Origin: Clostridiales bacterium
GTDB taxonomy: Bacteria > Bacillota > Clostridia > Lachnospirales > Lachnospiraceae
Direction: 5' to 3'
Length of the DNA: 39,501 nt
NCBI GenBank assembly: GCA_012520815.1
Contig: JAAYNM010000018.1
Span: 1 to 39,501 of the forward strand
The notes beneath the pieces are model-generated. The model was not told the origin of the DNA and made no database searches. It saw nothing but the letters and a program-made list of their open reading frames with translations. A program made the position numbers and the translations under genes. Each line of letters begins with the position of its first letter. Position 1 is the first letter of the stretch. This document shows, in pieces, positions 27,319 through 35,630 of this stretch.

Positions 27319-28242
27319 ATGAGCGATAAAATTTTAAAAGTAAATGGTATTTCTAAGACCTATGGGAAGTTTAAGGCTGTTGACAATGCCTCATTCGAAC
27401 TCGAAAAGGGAAAGATTTACGGATTTATTGGTCAAAACGGAGCAGGAAAGACCACTATAATTAGGATGTTAGCTGGTGTGTCTATCCCAGATACAGGAAC
27501 AATTGAAATATTTGGTGATTCAACACCAAAGGGATTATCTGAAGGTAGAAAAAGAATCGGTGCTATAGTAGAAAATCCTGCACTTTATATGAAAATTAGT
27601 GCTTACGATAATATTAAAATTCAACAGATGCTTTATGGCGTTAAAAATCCAGGATTAGCAGATGAACTCTTAGAACTTGTAGGATTGCAAGCATGGGGAA
27701 AGAAGAAAGTAAAAGATTTTTCACTTGGAATGAGACAGAGGCTTGGAATTGCAATGGCATTAGTAGGTAATCCTGAACTATTAATTTTGGATGAGCCGGT
27801 TAATGGTCTTGATCCAATGGGTATTGTGGAAATAAGACAATTATTGATTAAGTTAAACCAAGAGCGAAATATTACTATTTTGATTTCTAGCCATATATTA
27901 TCAGAATTGTATCAGTTAGCAACAGATTACATTGTTATTAACAAAGGTCAAATTATCGAAAAACTCACACTTGCACAATTAGAAGAAAAATGTGAAAAGT
28001 CGGTAGTTATCCAAGTTGAAGATATGGATAGGGCAAAAGATGTTGTTGTAAATGTACTTAAATCCGAAAAATATCAAATCCTTGAACACAATATTATCAA
28101 AATTTTTGATTACTCAGAGAGAGTCAGAGATGTAGCTTTGGCTATGATGGAGGCAAAGGTTATTGTAACGTACCTAAATGTCACAGGTGAAAGTCTTGAA
28201 CAATATTTTGTACATTTAATAGGGGGTGCTAGCAATGTCTAA
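27319..28242 (+). CDS. ABC transporter ATP-binding protein, BcrA type
   Basis: ATPase of a two-gene ABC transporter. Over 307 residues it shows Walker A GQNGAGKTT (38-46), signature FSLGMRQR (134-141), Walker B LLILDEP (154-160) and switch H192. The usual Q-loop Gln is replaced (GAIVENPALY), which is common in the BcrA/lantibiotic-immunity branch. The C-terminal 90 residues resemble the regulatory extension of such ATPases. The AGGAGGA site is strong. It overlaps the permease gene by 8 bases. Possible roles are export of, or resistance to, a peptide antibiotic; the substrate is not evident. Confidence 0.88.
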   Translation: MSDKILKVNGISKTYGKFKAVDNASFELEKGKIYGFIGQNGAGKTTIIRMLAGVSIPDTGTIEIFGDSTPKGLSEGRKRIGAIVENPALYMKISAYDNIKIQQMLYGVKNPGLADELLELVGLQAWGKKKVKDFSLGMRQRLGIAMALVGNPELLILDEPVNGLDPMGIVEIRQLLIKLNQERNITILISSHILSELYQLATDYIVINKGQIIEKLTLAQLEEKCEKSVVIQVEDMDRAKDVVVNVLKSEKYQILEHNIIKIFDYSERVRDVALAMMEAKVIVTYLNVTGESLEQYFVHLIGGASNV

Positions 28243-29017
28243 ATTACTTAAAATTGAATTTATGAAGATAAAATCTTCTTTAGCATTTAAAGTTACATTA
28301 CTTGTATGTTTAGGTTTATGCCTTTTAAGTGTGGCAATGTATGCCTTTATATCAAATTCCCAGGATACGGCCGATATGGCTGCTATGATGGGAATGAAAA
28401 TTTCTGGATATAGTATGTTTATGGTATCTATGACAAACTCAAGTGATTGTATTATGCTTGCAACTATTGTTATCTGTATACTTATTGGTAGCGATTTTAC
28501 GGCAAGAACATTACAAACTGAGATAAGTGCTGGATTTAGCAGAACAAAAATCGTTTTATCAAGATTTATAAGTACAACAATTATATTATTAATATTTATT
28601 ATCGTTTACTCTGGAACTCTACTTTTTGGAACATCCATTTTTTGTGGATTCGGTGCGGAGATAAGCGCAGGATTAATCGGAGAAATGTTACTAGCATTAT
28701 TTATGAATTGGTTTATATCAGTATCTATGATGTCTTTATATATGTTGATATGTTTCTTGTTTAAGTCAGTAGGACCAAGTATCGGTGTTACAATGCCAGC
28801 GATGTTAATTGGCACTTCAATACTGAGTGTTCTTGCTGCTATATACGAAGTGGCTGGAAAAATATATTCATTTACACCTCTTGGACAAATGGGTGTTGTT
28901 GGAGATACAACGCTAGAGGCACTTGATTATGTAAAATTCTTTGGTGTTGGTATAGGATTTGCAGCGGTAATGCTTGTTATCACAGTGCTTACATTTAGAA
29001 AATCAGAATTGAAATAA
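28235..29017 (+). CDS. ABC-2 type permease, BcrB-like
   Basis: Membrane partner of the ATPase just upstream. The 260-residue protein, counted from the ATG at 28235, has about six hydrophobic segments and the short-loop layout of ABC-2 permeases (LLKIEFMKIKSSLAFKV at the start, then SDFTARTLQTEISAGFSRTK before the third segment). A GTG three codons earlier is in frame, but AGGGGG is better spaced for this ATG. The 8-base overlap with the ATPase gene implies coupled translation. A CPBP protease follows 10 bases later, a combination often found in bacteriocin immunity or export sets. Confidence 0.85.
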   Translation: MSKLLKIEFMKIKSSLAFKVTLLVCLGLCLLSVAMYAFISNSQDTADMAAMMGMKISGYSMFMVSMTNSSDCIMLATIVICILIGSDFTARTLQTEISAGFSRTKIVLSRFISTTIILLIFIIVYSGTLLFGTSIFCGFGAEISAGLIGEMLLALFMNWFISVSMMSLYMLICFLFKSVGPSIGVTMPAMLIGTSILSVLAAIYEVAGKIYSFTPLGQMGVVGDTTLEALDYVKFFGVGIGFAAVMLVITVLTFRKSELK

Positions 29018-29027
29018 TTGGAGAAAT

Positions 29028-29876
29028 ATGCAGGATTCTATTTTAGATAAAATTATCAGAGTGCTTACCCCAATACTTGTGTACTTATTTGCTAATTTGT
29101 TCGCACAGGCAGGCTTTACATCATTTGTAATGGCGACTAGATTTAAGGCTCTTGGCGGTGATAGGGTTTCATATGCGAAAGGTTTTTCTTTCGTAGAAAA
29201 TATGGAGATTATAGTAAAGGCAAATACGCTAACAGTAACACTTATAGCATCTGTTATTACAATTATAGTACTTCTATATATGTTTAGAAAAGATTTTAGA
29301 AGCATTGTATTTGTGAAACCAAAGTCAGGTTTTTTATGTACTATTGCTGTTGGAATATTTGCAAGTGCAGGGATAAGCAAACTAGTTACTCTATTTCCTA
29401 TTGACGGCATTTTGGGAAACTATAGTGAAACCTCGTCCAACGTTTTTTTGGCAGATGTTCCTATGCAAATATTAACACTTATAATAGTGGGTCCTATTAT
29501 GGAGGAATTACTTTTTAGAGGTATGATTTATAATAGGTTAAAAGAAATGAATGAGAGTACAATTGCAGCATATTTAAGCGCGATTATATTTGGTGTTTAT
29601 CATCTAAATCTTGTTCAAGGAATATATACATTCATATTAGGATTTTTACTTGTATATGTATATGAGACATATAAATCATTAGCAGCTCCAATATTACTTC
29701 ATATGGCGGCTAATGCGGTTGCAGTGGTTATGAATTACTTACCTATTAGCAAGGTTATTAATGGGCATTGGTATTTTAAACTGCCTGTTATGTTAGTCGA
29801 AATTGGAATACTAGTTGTAGTAACATACTTTTTTGTATACAATAAGAACAAGAAGGATAATGTCATGCAGCAATAA
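29028..29876 (+). CDS. CPBP family intramembrane metalloprotease
   Basis: Integral membrane protein of the CPBP/Abi (CAAX protease, bacteriocin-processing) family. The 282-residue sequence has several hydrophobic helices and the family motifs: EELLFRG (the EExxxR motif), GVYHLNLVQG and LLHMAANA with the conserved histidines. Some members process prenylated proteins, some confer bacteriocin self-immunity, and many have no known substrate. The position directly after a BcrAB-type transporter favours a role in peptide handling or envelope stress. The ribosome binding site is TTGGAG. Confidence 0.88.
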   Translation: MQDSILDKIIRVLTPILVYLFANLFAQAGFTSFVMATRFKALGGDRVSYAKGFSFVENMEIIVKANTLTVTLIASVITIIVLLYMFRKDFRSIVFVKPKSGFLCTIAVGIFASAGISKLVTLFPIDGILGNYSETSSNVFLADVPMQILTLIIVGPIMEELLFRGMIYNRLKEMNESTIAAYLSAIIFGVYHLNLVQGIYTFILGFLLVYVYETYKSLAAPILLHMAANAVAVVMNYLPISKVINGHWYFKLPVMLVEIGILVVVTYFFVYNKNKKDNVMQQ

Positions 29877-29913
29877 TGATACACTGTTTTTACAGTAAGT
29901 TAATGGAGGTACT

Positions 29914-31056
29914 ATGTACGATTGTATAGTGATAGGAAGCGGATTTGCAGGAGCAGTAGTTGCCGAGAGAATGGCATCTGCAGGTAAGTCAGTATTAATA
30001 CTAGAAAAAAGGAATCATATTGGCGGGAACTGTTATGATATAGAGGATGAGCATGGTATACTTATTCACCAATATGGACCACATATTTTCCACACTAATA
30101 ACGAAGAAGTTTACAATTATCTATCTGAGTTTACGGAGTGGTATAATTATTCCCATGAGGTAGTTGCTTACTTAGATGGTACTTATGTTCCAGTACCTTT
30201 TAATATTAATACCCTTCGTATTGTTTACGGGAATGAAAAGGCTAGAAACTTAGAAGAAAAGCTCATTTGTGAATATGGATTTGGTTCAAGAGTTCCGATT
30301 CTAAAATTAAGAGAGAATAAAGATGCAGATATTAGAGCAATTGCTGATTTTGTCTATGAGAATATATTCCTAAAGTACACCATGAAGCAGTGGGGACAAA
30401 AACCAGAGGATATTGATCCGGCTGTTACAGGGAGAGTTCCTGTGCTTGTATCAAAGGACAATAGATATTTCCAAGATAAATATCAGGGTATGCCATTAAA
30501 TGGATATACACAAATATTTGATAAAATGTTATCACATCCCAATATTACGGTTAGACTTAATGAGGATGCTAGAAATGTTTTTGAATTCAAGGAAAATGAA
30601 ATTCTTTTTGAAGGTAAAGCATTTGATGGTGAAATAATCTATACAGGAGCGTTGGATGAATTATTCCAGTGCCAATATGGACGATTACCATACAGAACAT
30701 TAAAGTTTGATTTTACTTATTTTGATGAAGATAGCTACCAGCCTAGAGCAGTAGTTAACTATACTGTGAGTGAAGACTTTACTAGAATTACAGAATTTAA
30801 AAAACTTACGGGTCAAGAAATAAAGGGTACTACCATTATGAAGGAATATCCAATGGCCTATACAGGTGAGGAAGATCAAATTCCGTATTATGCAATCATG
30901 AATGAAGAGAATGCGCAGATGTATGATAAATATGTAAATATAGTATCTAAATATAATAACTTTCACCTTTTGGGACGATTAGCAGAATATAAGTATTACA
31001 ATATTGATGGAATCGTTGAAAAGGCACTAAGTTTAGTAAAGGAGCTGGTAAAATAA
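29914..31056 (+). CDS. glf: UDP-galactopyranose mutase
   Basis: Flavoenzyme converting UDP-galactopyranose to UDP-galactofuranose, the donor for galactofuranose residues in surface polysaccharides. The 380-residue protein has the FAD-binding start IVIGSGFAGAVVAERMASAG, EKRNHIGGNCYD, and the UGM landmarks GPHIFHTN, PVPFNINTL, YTMKQWG and GRVPVL. The C terminus (FHLLGRLAEYKYYNIDG) is typical. The stop overlaps the start of the glycosyltransferase gene by one base, so both are translated together. AATGGAGG precedes the ATG. Confidence 0.96.
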   Translation: MYDCIVIGSGFAGAVVAERMASAGKSVLILEKRNHIGGNCYDIEDEHGILIHQYGPHIFHTNNEEVYNYLSEFTEWYNYSHEVVAYLDGTYVPVPFNINTLRIVYGNEKARNLEEKLICEYGFGSRVPILKLRENKDADIRAIADFVYENIFLKYTMKQWGQKPEDIDPAVTGRVPVLVSKDNRYFQDKYQGMPLNGYTQIFDKMLSHPNITVRLNEDARNVFEFKENEILFEGKAFDGEIIYTGALDELFQCQYGRLPYRTLKFDFTYFDEDSYQPRAVVNYTVSEDFTRITEFKKLTGQEIKGTTIMKEYPMAYTGEEDQIPYYAIMNEENAQMYDKYVNIVSKYNNFHLLGRLAEYKYYNIDGIVEKALSLVKELVK

Positions 31057-32075
31057 TGAAATTGTTAAGTGTTGCTATACCTTGTTATAACTCTGCAGAC
31101 TATATGGAGCATTGTGTTGAAACCTTGCTTAAAGGCGGAGAAGATGTAGAAATTATTATAGTTGATGATGGTTCAGTTAAGGATAATACCGCCGAGATAG
31201 CGGATAGGCTTGCAAGTGAATATCCAACAATTATTAAAGCAATACATCAGGAAAACGGTGGACACGGCCAGGCTGTTAATACTGGTCTTTTACATGCTAC
31301 TGGTATTTACTTTAAAGTTGTAGATAGCGATGATTGGGTAAATGAAAAGGCTTTAAAAACTGTGCTTAAAACCCTTAGGTATATGGTGGATAATAATAAA
31401 GATTTAGATATGCTACTATCTAACTTTGTATACGAAAAGCAGGGGGCAAAGCATAAAACTGTAATGAGTTACAGATCTGCAATTGAACCTAAGCACATTA
31501 CATCTTGGGATGGAAAAATTAAATTTAAAAAGTCACAGTATATTCTTATGCATTCAGTTATCTATAGAACGCAATTATTAAAAGAATGCAACTTAGAACT
31601 TCCAAAGCACACTTTTTATGTAGATAATATTTACGTATTCAAACCATTACCAAATGTTAAAAAGATTTGCTATATTGATGTGGATTTCTATAGATATTTT
31701 ATAGGTAGAGATGATCAGTCAGTTAATGAGTCTGTTATGATTTCACGTATCGACCAGCATATTCGTGTTGCAAAGATAATGATAGAAGATTATGCAAAAA
31801 TGGAAATTGCCAGTGAAAAGCTTGACAAATATATGCTCCAGTATTTGGATATGATGATGTGTATTGCATCAATAATGCTTGTCTTATCTAAGGATAAAGC
31901 AAATCTTGTAAAGAGAAAAGAATTGTGGAATTGGTTAAAGATGGAGTACCCTGACATATACAAAAAACTCCGTTTTTCTTTGTTTGGTATATGGATGAAT
32001 CTCCCAGGAAAAGTGGGAAGAGCATTTTCTGTAGCGGGATATAAGATTGCCCAAAAGATCTTTGGATTTAATTAA
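31056..32075 (+). CDS. Family 2 glycosyltransferase
   Basis: Inverting GT-A glycosyltransferase, 339 residues. The N-terminal half has the GT2 pattern SVAIPCYNSADYMEHCVETL, IIIVDDGS, NGGHGQAVNTG and the metal-binding VDSDDW. The C-terminal 120 residues are helical and unassigned, with no obvious membrane segments. Coupling to glf by a one-base overlap makes transfer of galactofuranose, or of a sugar in a Galf-containing glycan, plausible; the acceptor is unknown. No terminator is visible between this gene and the tRNA promoter that follows. Confidence 0.87.
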   Translation: MKLLSVAIPCYNSADYMEHCVETLLKGGEDVEIIIVDDGSVKDNTAEIADRLASEYPTIIKAIHQENGGHGQAVNTGLLHATGIYFKVVDSDDWVNEKALKTVLKTLRYMVDNNKDLDMLLSNFVYEKQGAKHKTVMSYRSAIEPKHITSWDGKIKFKKSQYILMHSVIYRTQLLKECNLELPKHTFYVDNIYVFKPLPNVKKICYIDVDFYRYFIGRDDQSVNESVMISRIDQHIRVAKIMIEDYAKMEIASEKLDKYMLQYLDMMMCIASIMLVLSKDKANLVKRKELWNWLKMEYPDIYKKLRFSLFGIWMNLPGKVGRAFSVAGYKIAQKIFGFN

Positions 32076-32093
32076 AAAAACTTAAAAAAATTC

Positions 32094-32122
32094 TTGACAT
32101 ATTTAGCTGTTTTGTGTATACT
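32094..32122 (+). promoter_or_regulatory. Promoter of tRNA-Val/tRNA-Met pair
   Basis: TTGACA (32094-32099), 17-base spacer, TATACT (32117-32122), some 30 bases ahead of the first tRNA. Confidence 0.92.
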
Positions 32123-32153
32123 ACCTAGGCAGGTTTGATGAGGCACAAAACTT

Positions 32154-32226
32154 GGGATCTTAGCTCAGCTGGGAGAGCATCTGCCTTACAAGCAGAGGGT
32201 CACAGGTTCGAGCCCTGTAGGTCCCA
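32154..32226 (+). tRNA. tRNA-Val (TAC)
   Basis: A complete 73-base cloverleaf: acceptor GGGATCT/AGGTCCC with one G-U pair, D stem GCTC/GAGC, anticodon loop CTTACAA (anticodon TAC), T arm ACAGG-TTCGAGC-CCTGT, discriminator A. CCA is not encoded. Confidence 0.97.
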
Positions 32227-32250
32227 CTCAGTATTACCTGATAAATATTC

Positions 32251-32324
32251 GGCTAAGTAGCTCAGTTGGCTAGAGCACGCGGTTCATACCCGCGGTGTCA
32301 GGGGTTCGAATCCCTTCTTAGCCA
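32251..32324 (+). tRNA. tRNA-Met (CAT), elongator type
   Basis: A complete 74-base cloverleaf: acceptor GGCTAAG/CTTAGCC, anticodon loop TTCATAC (anticodon CAT), T arm AGGGG-TTCGAAT-CCCTT, discriminator A. The paired first base and the anticodon stem lacking three G-C pairs in initiator order exclude initiator tRNA. A lysidine-modified tRNA-Ile2 is less likely because the TTCATAC loop matches elongator Met. CCA is not encoded. Confidence 0.93.
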
Positions 32325-32337
32325 TTAATAAGACAAA

Positions 32338-32362
32338 AGAGAATCCTTTGGGGTTCTTTTTT
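32338..32362 (+). terminator. Terminator after tRNA pair
   Basis: A 7-bp stem with one wobble pair (AGAATCC 32340-32346 with GGGTTCT 32351-32357), 4-base loop, followed by a T run to 32362. Confidence 0.82.
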
Positions 32363-32390
32363 GTTTTGAAAATATTTATAAAACATTAAG

Positions 32391-32419
32391 TTGTTTATTG
32401 AATTCTCGTATGCTATAAT
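32391..32419 (+). promoter_or_regulatory. Promoter of PAP2-ispF gene run
   Basis: TTGTTT (32391-32396), 17-base spacer, perfect TATAAT (32414-32419) with an extended -10 TGC. Confidence 0.85.
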
Positions 32420-32452
32420 CACAATGCATGTTAAAAAACAGGAGCTTCTTCT

Positions 32453-33130
32453 ATGAAAGAATTTATCAAGAAATATAGTCACGCATGGACATTACTTTAC
32501 ATTTTTATTTATATGCCATGGTTTTGTCTGCTGGAAAGGACTATAACACCATCGTCACATTTTACGAATATGCATGTGCCTTTTGATGATGTGATTCCTT
32601 TTTGCGAATGGTTTATTATTCCATATATATTATGGTTTTTATACATTCCAGCAGTGATTTTGTACGAATTATTTAAATCTAAAAAAGAATTTTATTATGC
32701 AAGTGCATATCTTTTTATTGGAATGACAATATGTCTTCTCATTTGTACATTGTGGCCTAATGGTCAGGATTTGCGAGTGGAAGAATTTACTAATAACAAT
32801 ATTTTAACCAGCATAATGGGTTTTATATATAATGCAGATACTAATACTAATGTATTTCCAAGTATTCATGTGTTTAATTCGGTAGCTGCTTTTATTATTA
32901 TTTGTAAAAGTGAGAGCCTTAAAGGTAAGAAATTGTTAAAAGTTAGCGCGGCTATTTTAAGTATACTAATTATTCTTTCAACTATGTTTTTAAAACAACA
33001 TTCTGTTCTAGACGTTATTGGAGGCATTGCGCTTAGTGGAATAATGTATGTTGGTGTTTATGCAGTGAACTGGGAGAAGATTTTCACAAAAGATGTGGCA
33101 ACTGTTGATAATGTCAAAAATGAGGTGTAA
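32453..33130 (+). CDS. PAP2-family membrane phosphatase-like protein
   Basis: A 225-residue membrane protein with about six hydrophobic helices. The PAP2 motifs are present in reduced form: PSIHVFNS (the PSxH core) and [16 protein letters not shown] (the SxxxxxxHxxxD core with His and Asp retained). Such proteins dephosphorylate lipid phosphates such as undecaprenyl diphosphate or phosphatidate, or act in inositolphosphotransferase-type reactions; the layout is closest to the InoPO-transferase/PAP2 group. The active site faces outside. It is first in a run with ispF, two bases ahead of it. An isoprenoid link is tempting (undecaprenyl carrier recycling) but not proven. Confidence 0.82.
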   Translation: MKEFIKKYSHAWTLLYIFIYMPWFCLLERTITPSSHFTNMHVPFDDVIPFCEWFIIPYILWFLYIPAVILYELFKSKKEFYYASAYLFIGMTICLLICTLWPNGQDLRVEEFTNNNILTSIMGFIYNADTNTNVFPSIHVFNSVAAFIIICKSESLKGKKLLKVSAAILSILIILSTMFLKQHSVLDVIGGIALSGIMYVGVYAVNWEKIFTKDVATVDNVKNEV

Positions 33131-33132
33131 AT

Positions 33133-33687
33133 ATGAGAATAGGTATGGGATATGATGTTCATAGACTCGTAGAAGATAGACAGCTTATTTTAGGTGGTGT
33201 TGAGGTTCCTTATGAACTGGGACTCTTGGGACATTCCGATGCAGATGTATTATTACATGCTATTATGGATGCATTGCTTGGTGCAGCAGCTCTTGGCGAT
33301 ATAGGAAAACATTTTCCAGATACAGATCCCCAATATAAGGGTATATCAAGCGTTAAGCTTCTAGAACATGTTGGAAAATTATTGGAAGAAAATGGATATA
33401 TTATTGGAAACATTGATGCAACAGTTATTGCACAAAAACCTAAATTAGCTCCCTATAGAGATACGATGGTGGCAAATGTTGCAAAGGCATTAAAAATAGA
33501 AGAAAATCAAATTAATATAAAAGCTACAACAGAAGAGGGACTAGGATTCACAGGTGCTGGAGAAGGTATATCCTCACAAGCGATTTGCATGCTTAATGTA
33601 GTTGAGGATTTACTTGAAAGACCTATGGTTGGTGGATGGACAGGTGAATCAGGATGTGCTTCAGGTTGTTGCGGATTAAAGGCTTAA
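33133..33687 (+). CDS. ispF: 2-C-methyl-D-erythritol 2,4-cyclodiphosphate synthase
   Basis: Fifth enzyme of the MEP isoprenoid pathway; it cyclises CDP-methylerythritol 2-phosphate with release of CMP. Zinc ligands D8, H10 and H42 lie in GYDVHRL and [22 protein letters not shown] and the [15 protein letters not shown] segment complete the active site. The usual enzyme ends near residue 158-160. This one has about 24 extra residues ending [12 protein letters not shown], with cysteines 175, 179 and 180. The extension is in frame and ends in a normal stop. The next gene follows 10 bases later and uses AAGGAG inside the ispF end. Confidence 0.96.
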   Translation: MRIGMGYDVHRLVEDRQLILGGVEVPYELGLLGHSDADVLLHAIMDALLGAAALGDIGKHFPDTDPQYKGISSVKLLEHVGKLLEENGYIIGNIDATVIAQKPKLAPYRDTMVANVAKALKIEENQINIKATTEEGLGFTGAGEGISSQAICMLNVVEDLLERPMVGGWTGESGCASGCCGLKA

Positions 33688-33697
33688 GGAGTTCGAT

Positions 33698-34624
33698 TTG
33701 ACAAAGATTAGAAAATTTGATGAGTTATTAAAAGTTAGACCAGAGGATTATGATAAATTAAAAAGTTACTTTGCACTACGAGAATACCAATCTGGAACAT
33801 GTGAGAATGTAATAACAGCTTGTTATATGTGGAGCGAATATTATAGAACAAGATACTATATCAATGATTATGGATTAGTATGGATTTATAGAATTAAAAA
33901 TGAGATTTTTACGTCAGTACCTCTTTGCAAAGAGCAAGATTTAAATGTTTGCTTTGAAGAGATGGTAGGGTTTTTTAATAATGTTCTAGGTCAAAAAATA
34001 AAGTTATATCTTGTAGATGAGGATGCAGTTAAAACATTAGCTCTTCCAGAAGACAAGTTTAAAGTTTATGAAGAACGGGATAATTTTGATTATGTTTATA
34101 ACGCTAAGGAATTGATGACTCTTCCAGGAAAGAAATATCATAAAAAGAAAAATCATCTGAATGCATTTTTACGGGAATATGAAGGCAGATATGAAATTCG
34201 TATACCAAAATGTGAAAATAAAGAAAACATTCTAGAATTTCTTTACAGATGGCACGATAAAAGAAATATCGTGGATGAATATAATAGAGATGATTATGAA
34301 CTTAAAGGTATCGAATACATTTTAAAAAATTGTAATATGATTAAGTATTATATGATGTGTGTTTATATAGATGGAATCTTAGAGGCTTTCACCCTTGGAA
34401 CATATATTGAAGAGACACAAACAGCGTATATTCATGTGGAGAAAGCAAATCCAGATATTAGAGGCTTATACAATTTTGTTAATCAACAGTTTTTGATTAA
34501 TTGTTTTCCTGATGCAAGATATGTAAACAGAGAAGATGACATGGGATTAGAGGGACTTAGAAAGGCAAAAATGTCCTACAAGCCAGAATTTTTGGTTAAG
34601 AAATATACTATTGAACAAATATAA
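33698..34624 (+). CDS. DUF2156 domain protein (LPG synthase C-terminal-like)
   Basis: A 308-residue soluble protein that matches the DUF2156 family, the GNAT-like fold found at the C terminus of lysyl-phosphatidylglycerol synthase (MprF). Recognisable parts are GKKYHKKKNHLNAFLREY, YRWHDKRN, an AFTLGTYI strand and the end FVNQQFLINCF ... NREDDMGLEGLRKAKMSYKPE. Without the membrane half it probably uses an aminoacyl- or acyl-donor on an unknown substrate. The start is a TTG at 33698, supported by AAGGAG six bases ahead; no nearby in-frame ATG exists. A GNAT acetyltransferase gene follows after 31 bases. Confidence 0.85.
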   Translation: MTKIRKFDELLKVRPEDYDKLKSYFALREYQSGTCENVITACYMWSEYYRTRYYINDYGLVWIYRIKNEIFTSVPLCKEQDLNVCFEEMVGFFNNVLGQKIKLYLVDEDAVKTLALPEDKFKVYEERDNFDYVYNAKELMTLPGKKYHKKKNHLNAFLREYEGRYEIRIPKCENKENILEFLYRWHDKRNIVDEYNRDDYELKGIEYILKNCNMIKYYMMCVYIDGILEAFTLGTYIEETQTAYIHVEKANPDIRGLYNFVNQQFLINCFPDARYVNREDDMGLEGLRKAKMSYKPEFLVKKYTIEQI

Positions 34625-34655
34625 AATTCCTTAAAGAGAAATATGAGGTACGTTT

Positions 34656-35336
34656 ATGGAAATCAGATTTTTATCCCGTGAAGAAAGAGTTAAGATAGAG
34701 TCATTATATTTAGCTTCTTTTGATGATAAAAAAGAATATGTGAATTATTATGTTCGCCATTTCTATGATAATGTTGAAACAGTGGCAGCTATAGATGGAG
34801 GAGAAATCATCGCTATGGCCAATGTCCATTACAAAAGGTTTAATGTAGATAAAGAAGAAACTCTTTCAGGGTACATTTATGGTGTGGCAACATTAAAATG
34901 TTATCAAGGAAAAGGTGTAATGAAACAGCTATTGTTATATCTAATAGAAGCTTTAACGACAAAGGGAATAGAGTTGATTTATCTTATTCCATCAGTTTCG
35001 CCTGATGTATATAAAAGTAGTGGATTTTATCTTGCACGAAATGAAAAGATATATAATTTTTATTATAAAGAAAAGGGTGTAAATGCATATACGTTAGAAA
35101 AGAACTATTTATGTACAGAACAAATGTATTCCCATCTAAAAGATTTAATAGAATCAGTAAATGATGGATATGTAGAGTATACAATATTTCCTATTATGGT
35201 TTATGACAATGAATTTTCTAGGAGGAATTTTGCTCAAATGAAAGAAAGAAATGTAGAAATTATTGATATGAATATTTGTGATATAGTGGATATCAATTCA
35301 ATATACGATGGATTTCTTAATAATGAATATGTATAG
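34656..35336 (+). CDS. GNAT family N-acetyltransferase, Eis-like layout
   Basis: A 226-residue GNAT protein. The acetyl-CoA loop is CYQGKGVMKQLL (Q/R-x-x-G-x-G/A), preceded by the LSGYIYGVATL strand and followed by ELIYLIPS and a VYKSSGFY motif. These are typical of the Eis-like sub-branch, whose members acetylate amines on peptides or aminoglycosides. The C-terminal 90 residues form a partial second domain, shorter than in true Eis. The substrate is unknown. It shares the transcript with the DUF2156 gene, and no terminator hairpin is evident before the T-box promoter. Confidence 0.83.
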   Translation: MEIRFLSREERVKIESLYLASFDDKKEYVNYYVRHFYDNVETVAAIDGGEIIAMANVHYKRFNVDKEETLSGYIYGVATLKCYQGKGVMKQLLLYLIEALTTKGIELIYLIPSVSPDVYKSSGFYLARNEKIYNFYYKEKGVNAYTLEKNYLCTEQMYSHLKDLIESVNDGYVEYTIFPIMVYDNEFSRRNFAQMKERNVEIIDMNICDIVDINSIYDGFLNNEYV

Positions 35337-35339
35337 GGG

Positions 35340-35368
35340 TTGACAAATCCCAGTGTTGTGGTTACACT
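35340..35368 (+). promoter_or_regulatory. Promoter of Cys T-box leader and cys operon
   Basis: TTGACA (35340-35345), 17-base spacer, TACACT (35363-35368). The leader starts about 8 bases later. The -35 box begins 3 bases after the stop codon of the acetyltransferase gene. Confidence 0.85.
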
Positions 35369-35390
35369 AGCCACATAATTAAATAAAAAT

Positions 35391-35617
35391 TAAAGGCTAT
35401 GAACGAAAGAGTAGCAAGGCAAAATCTTACAGAGAAAACTGCAATTGGTGAGAGCAGATTTATGATGAAACCCTGTGAAGTGCATTCGGGAGCTGGTTAT
35501 GTGAATGAAGTAGCATAACACGTGTGAAGACGTTATATTCTCAAGTGAAAGCGTAGCTTTAATTAGAGTGGAACCGCGGAAAAATTCGTCTCTTGTATTA
35601 TTACAAGAGATTTTTTT
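35391..35617 (+). promoter_or_regulatory. T-box riboswitch, tRNA-Cys specific
   Basis: Leader RNA that senses uncharged tRNA-Cys and then prevents termination. Stem I landmarks are GAACGAAAGAGTAGC (35401-35415), AGAGAAAACTGCAATTGG (distal bulge and loop) and the specifier context GAAG-TGC-ATTCGGGAGCTG, with specifier TGC (Cys) at 35481-35483. The T-box core AGAGTGGAACCGCGG lies at 35565-35579. Its UGGA tail-binding bases put A opposite tRNA position 73, fitting the U73 discriminator of tRNA-Cys. A terminator hairpin of 9 bp (35589-35597 with 35602-35610) and seven T residues close the leader. cysE and cysS downstream agree with the specificity. Confidence 0.95.
35589..35617 (+). terminator. 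Regulated terminator of the Cys T-box
   Basis: A 9-bp perfect stem (TCTCTTGTA / TACAAGAGA), 4-base loop and seven T residues. The 5' arm is preceded by the antiterminator sequences of the T-box. Confidence 0.92.
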
Positions 35618-35630
35618 GTGCAAACAACGA

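Noticed and set aside
29880-29900. Short hairpin (ACTGT/ACAGT) between the CPBP protease and glf genes as a terminator
   Set aside because: Only 5 bp, AT-rich and without a following T run; the glf ribosome binding site follows soon after.
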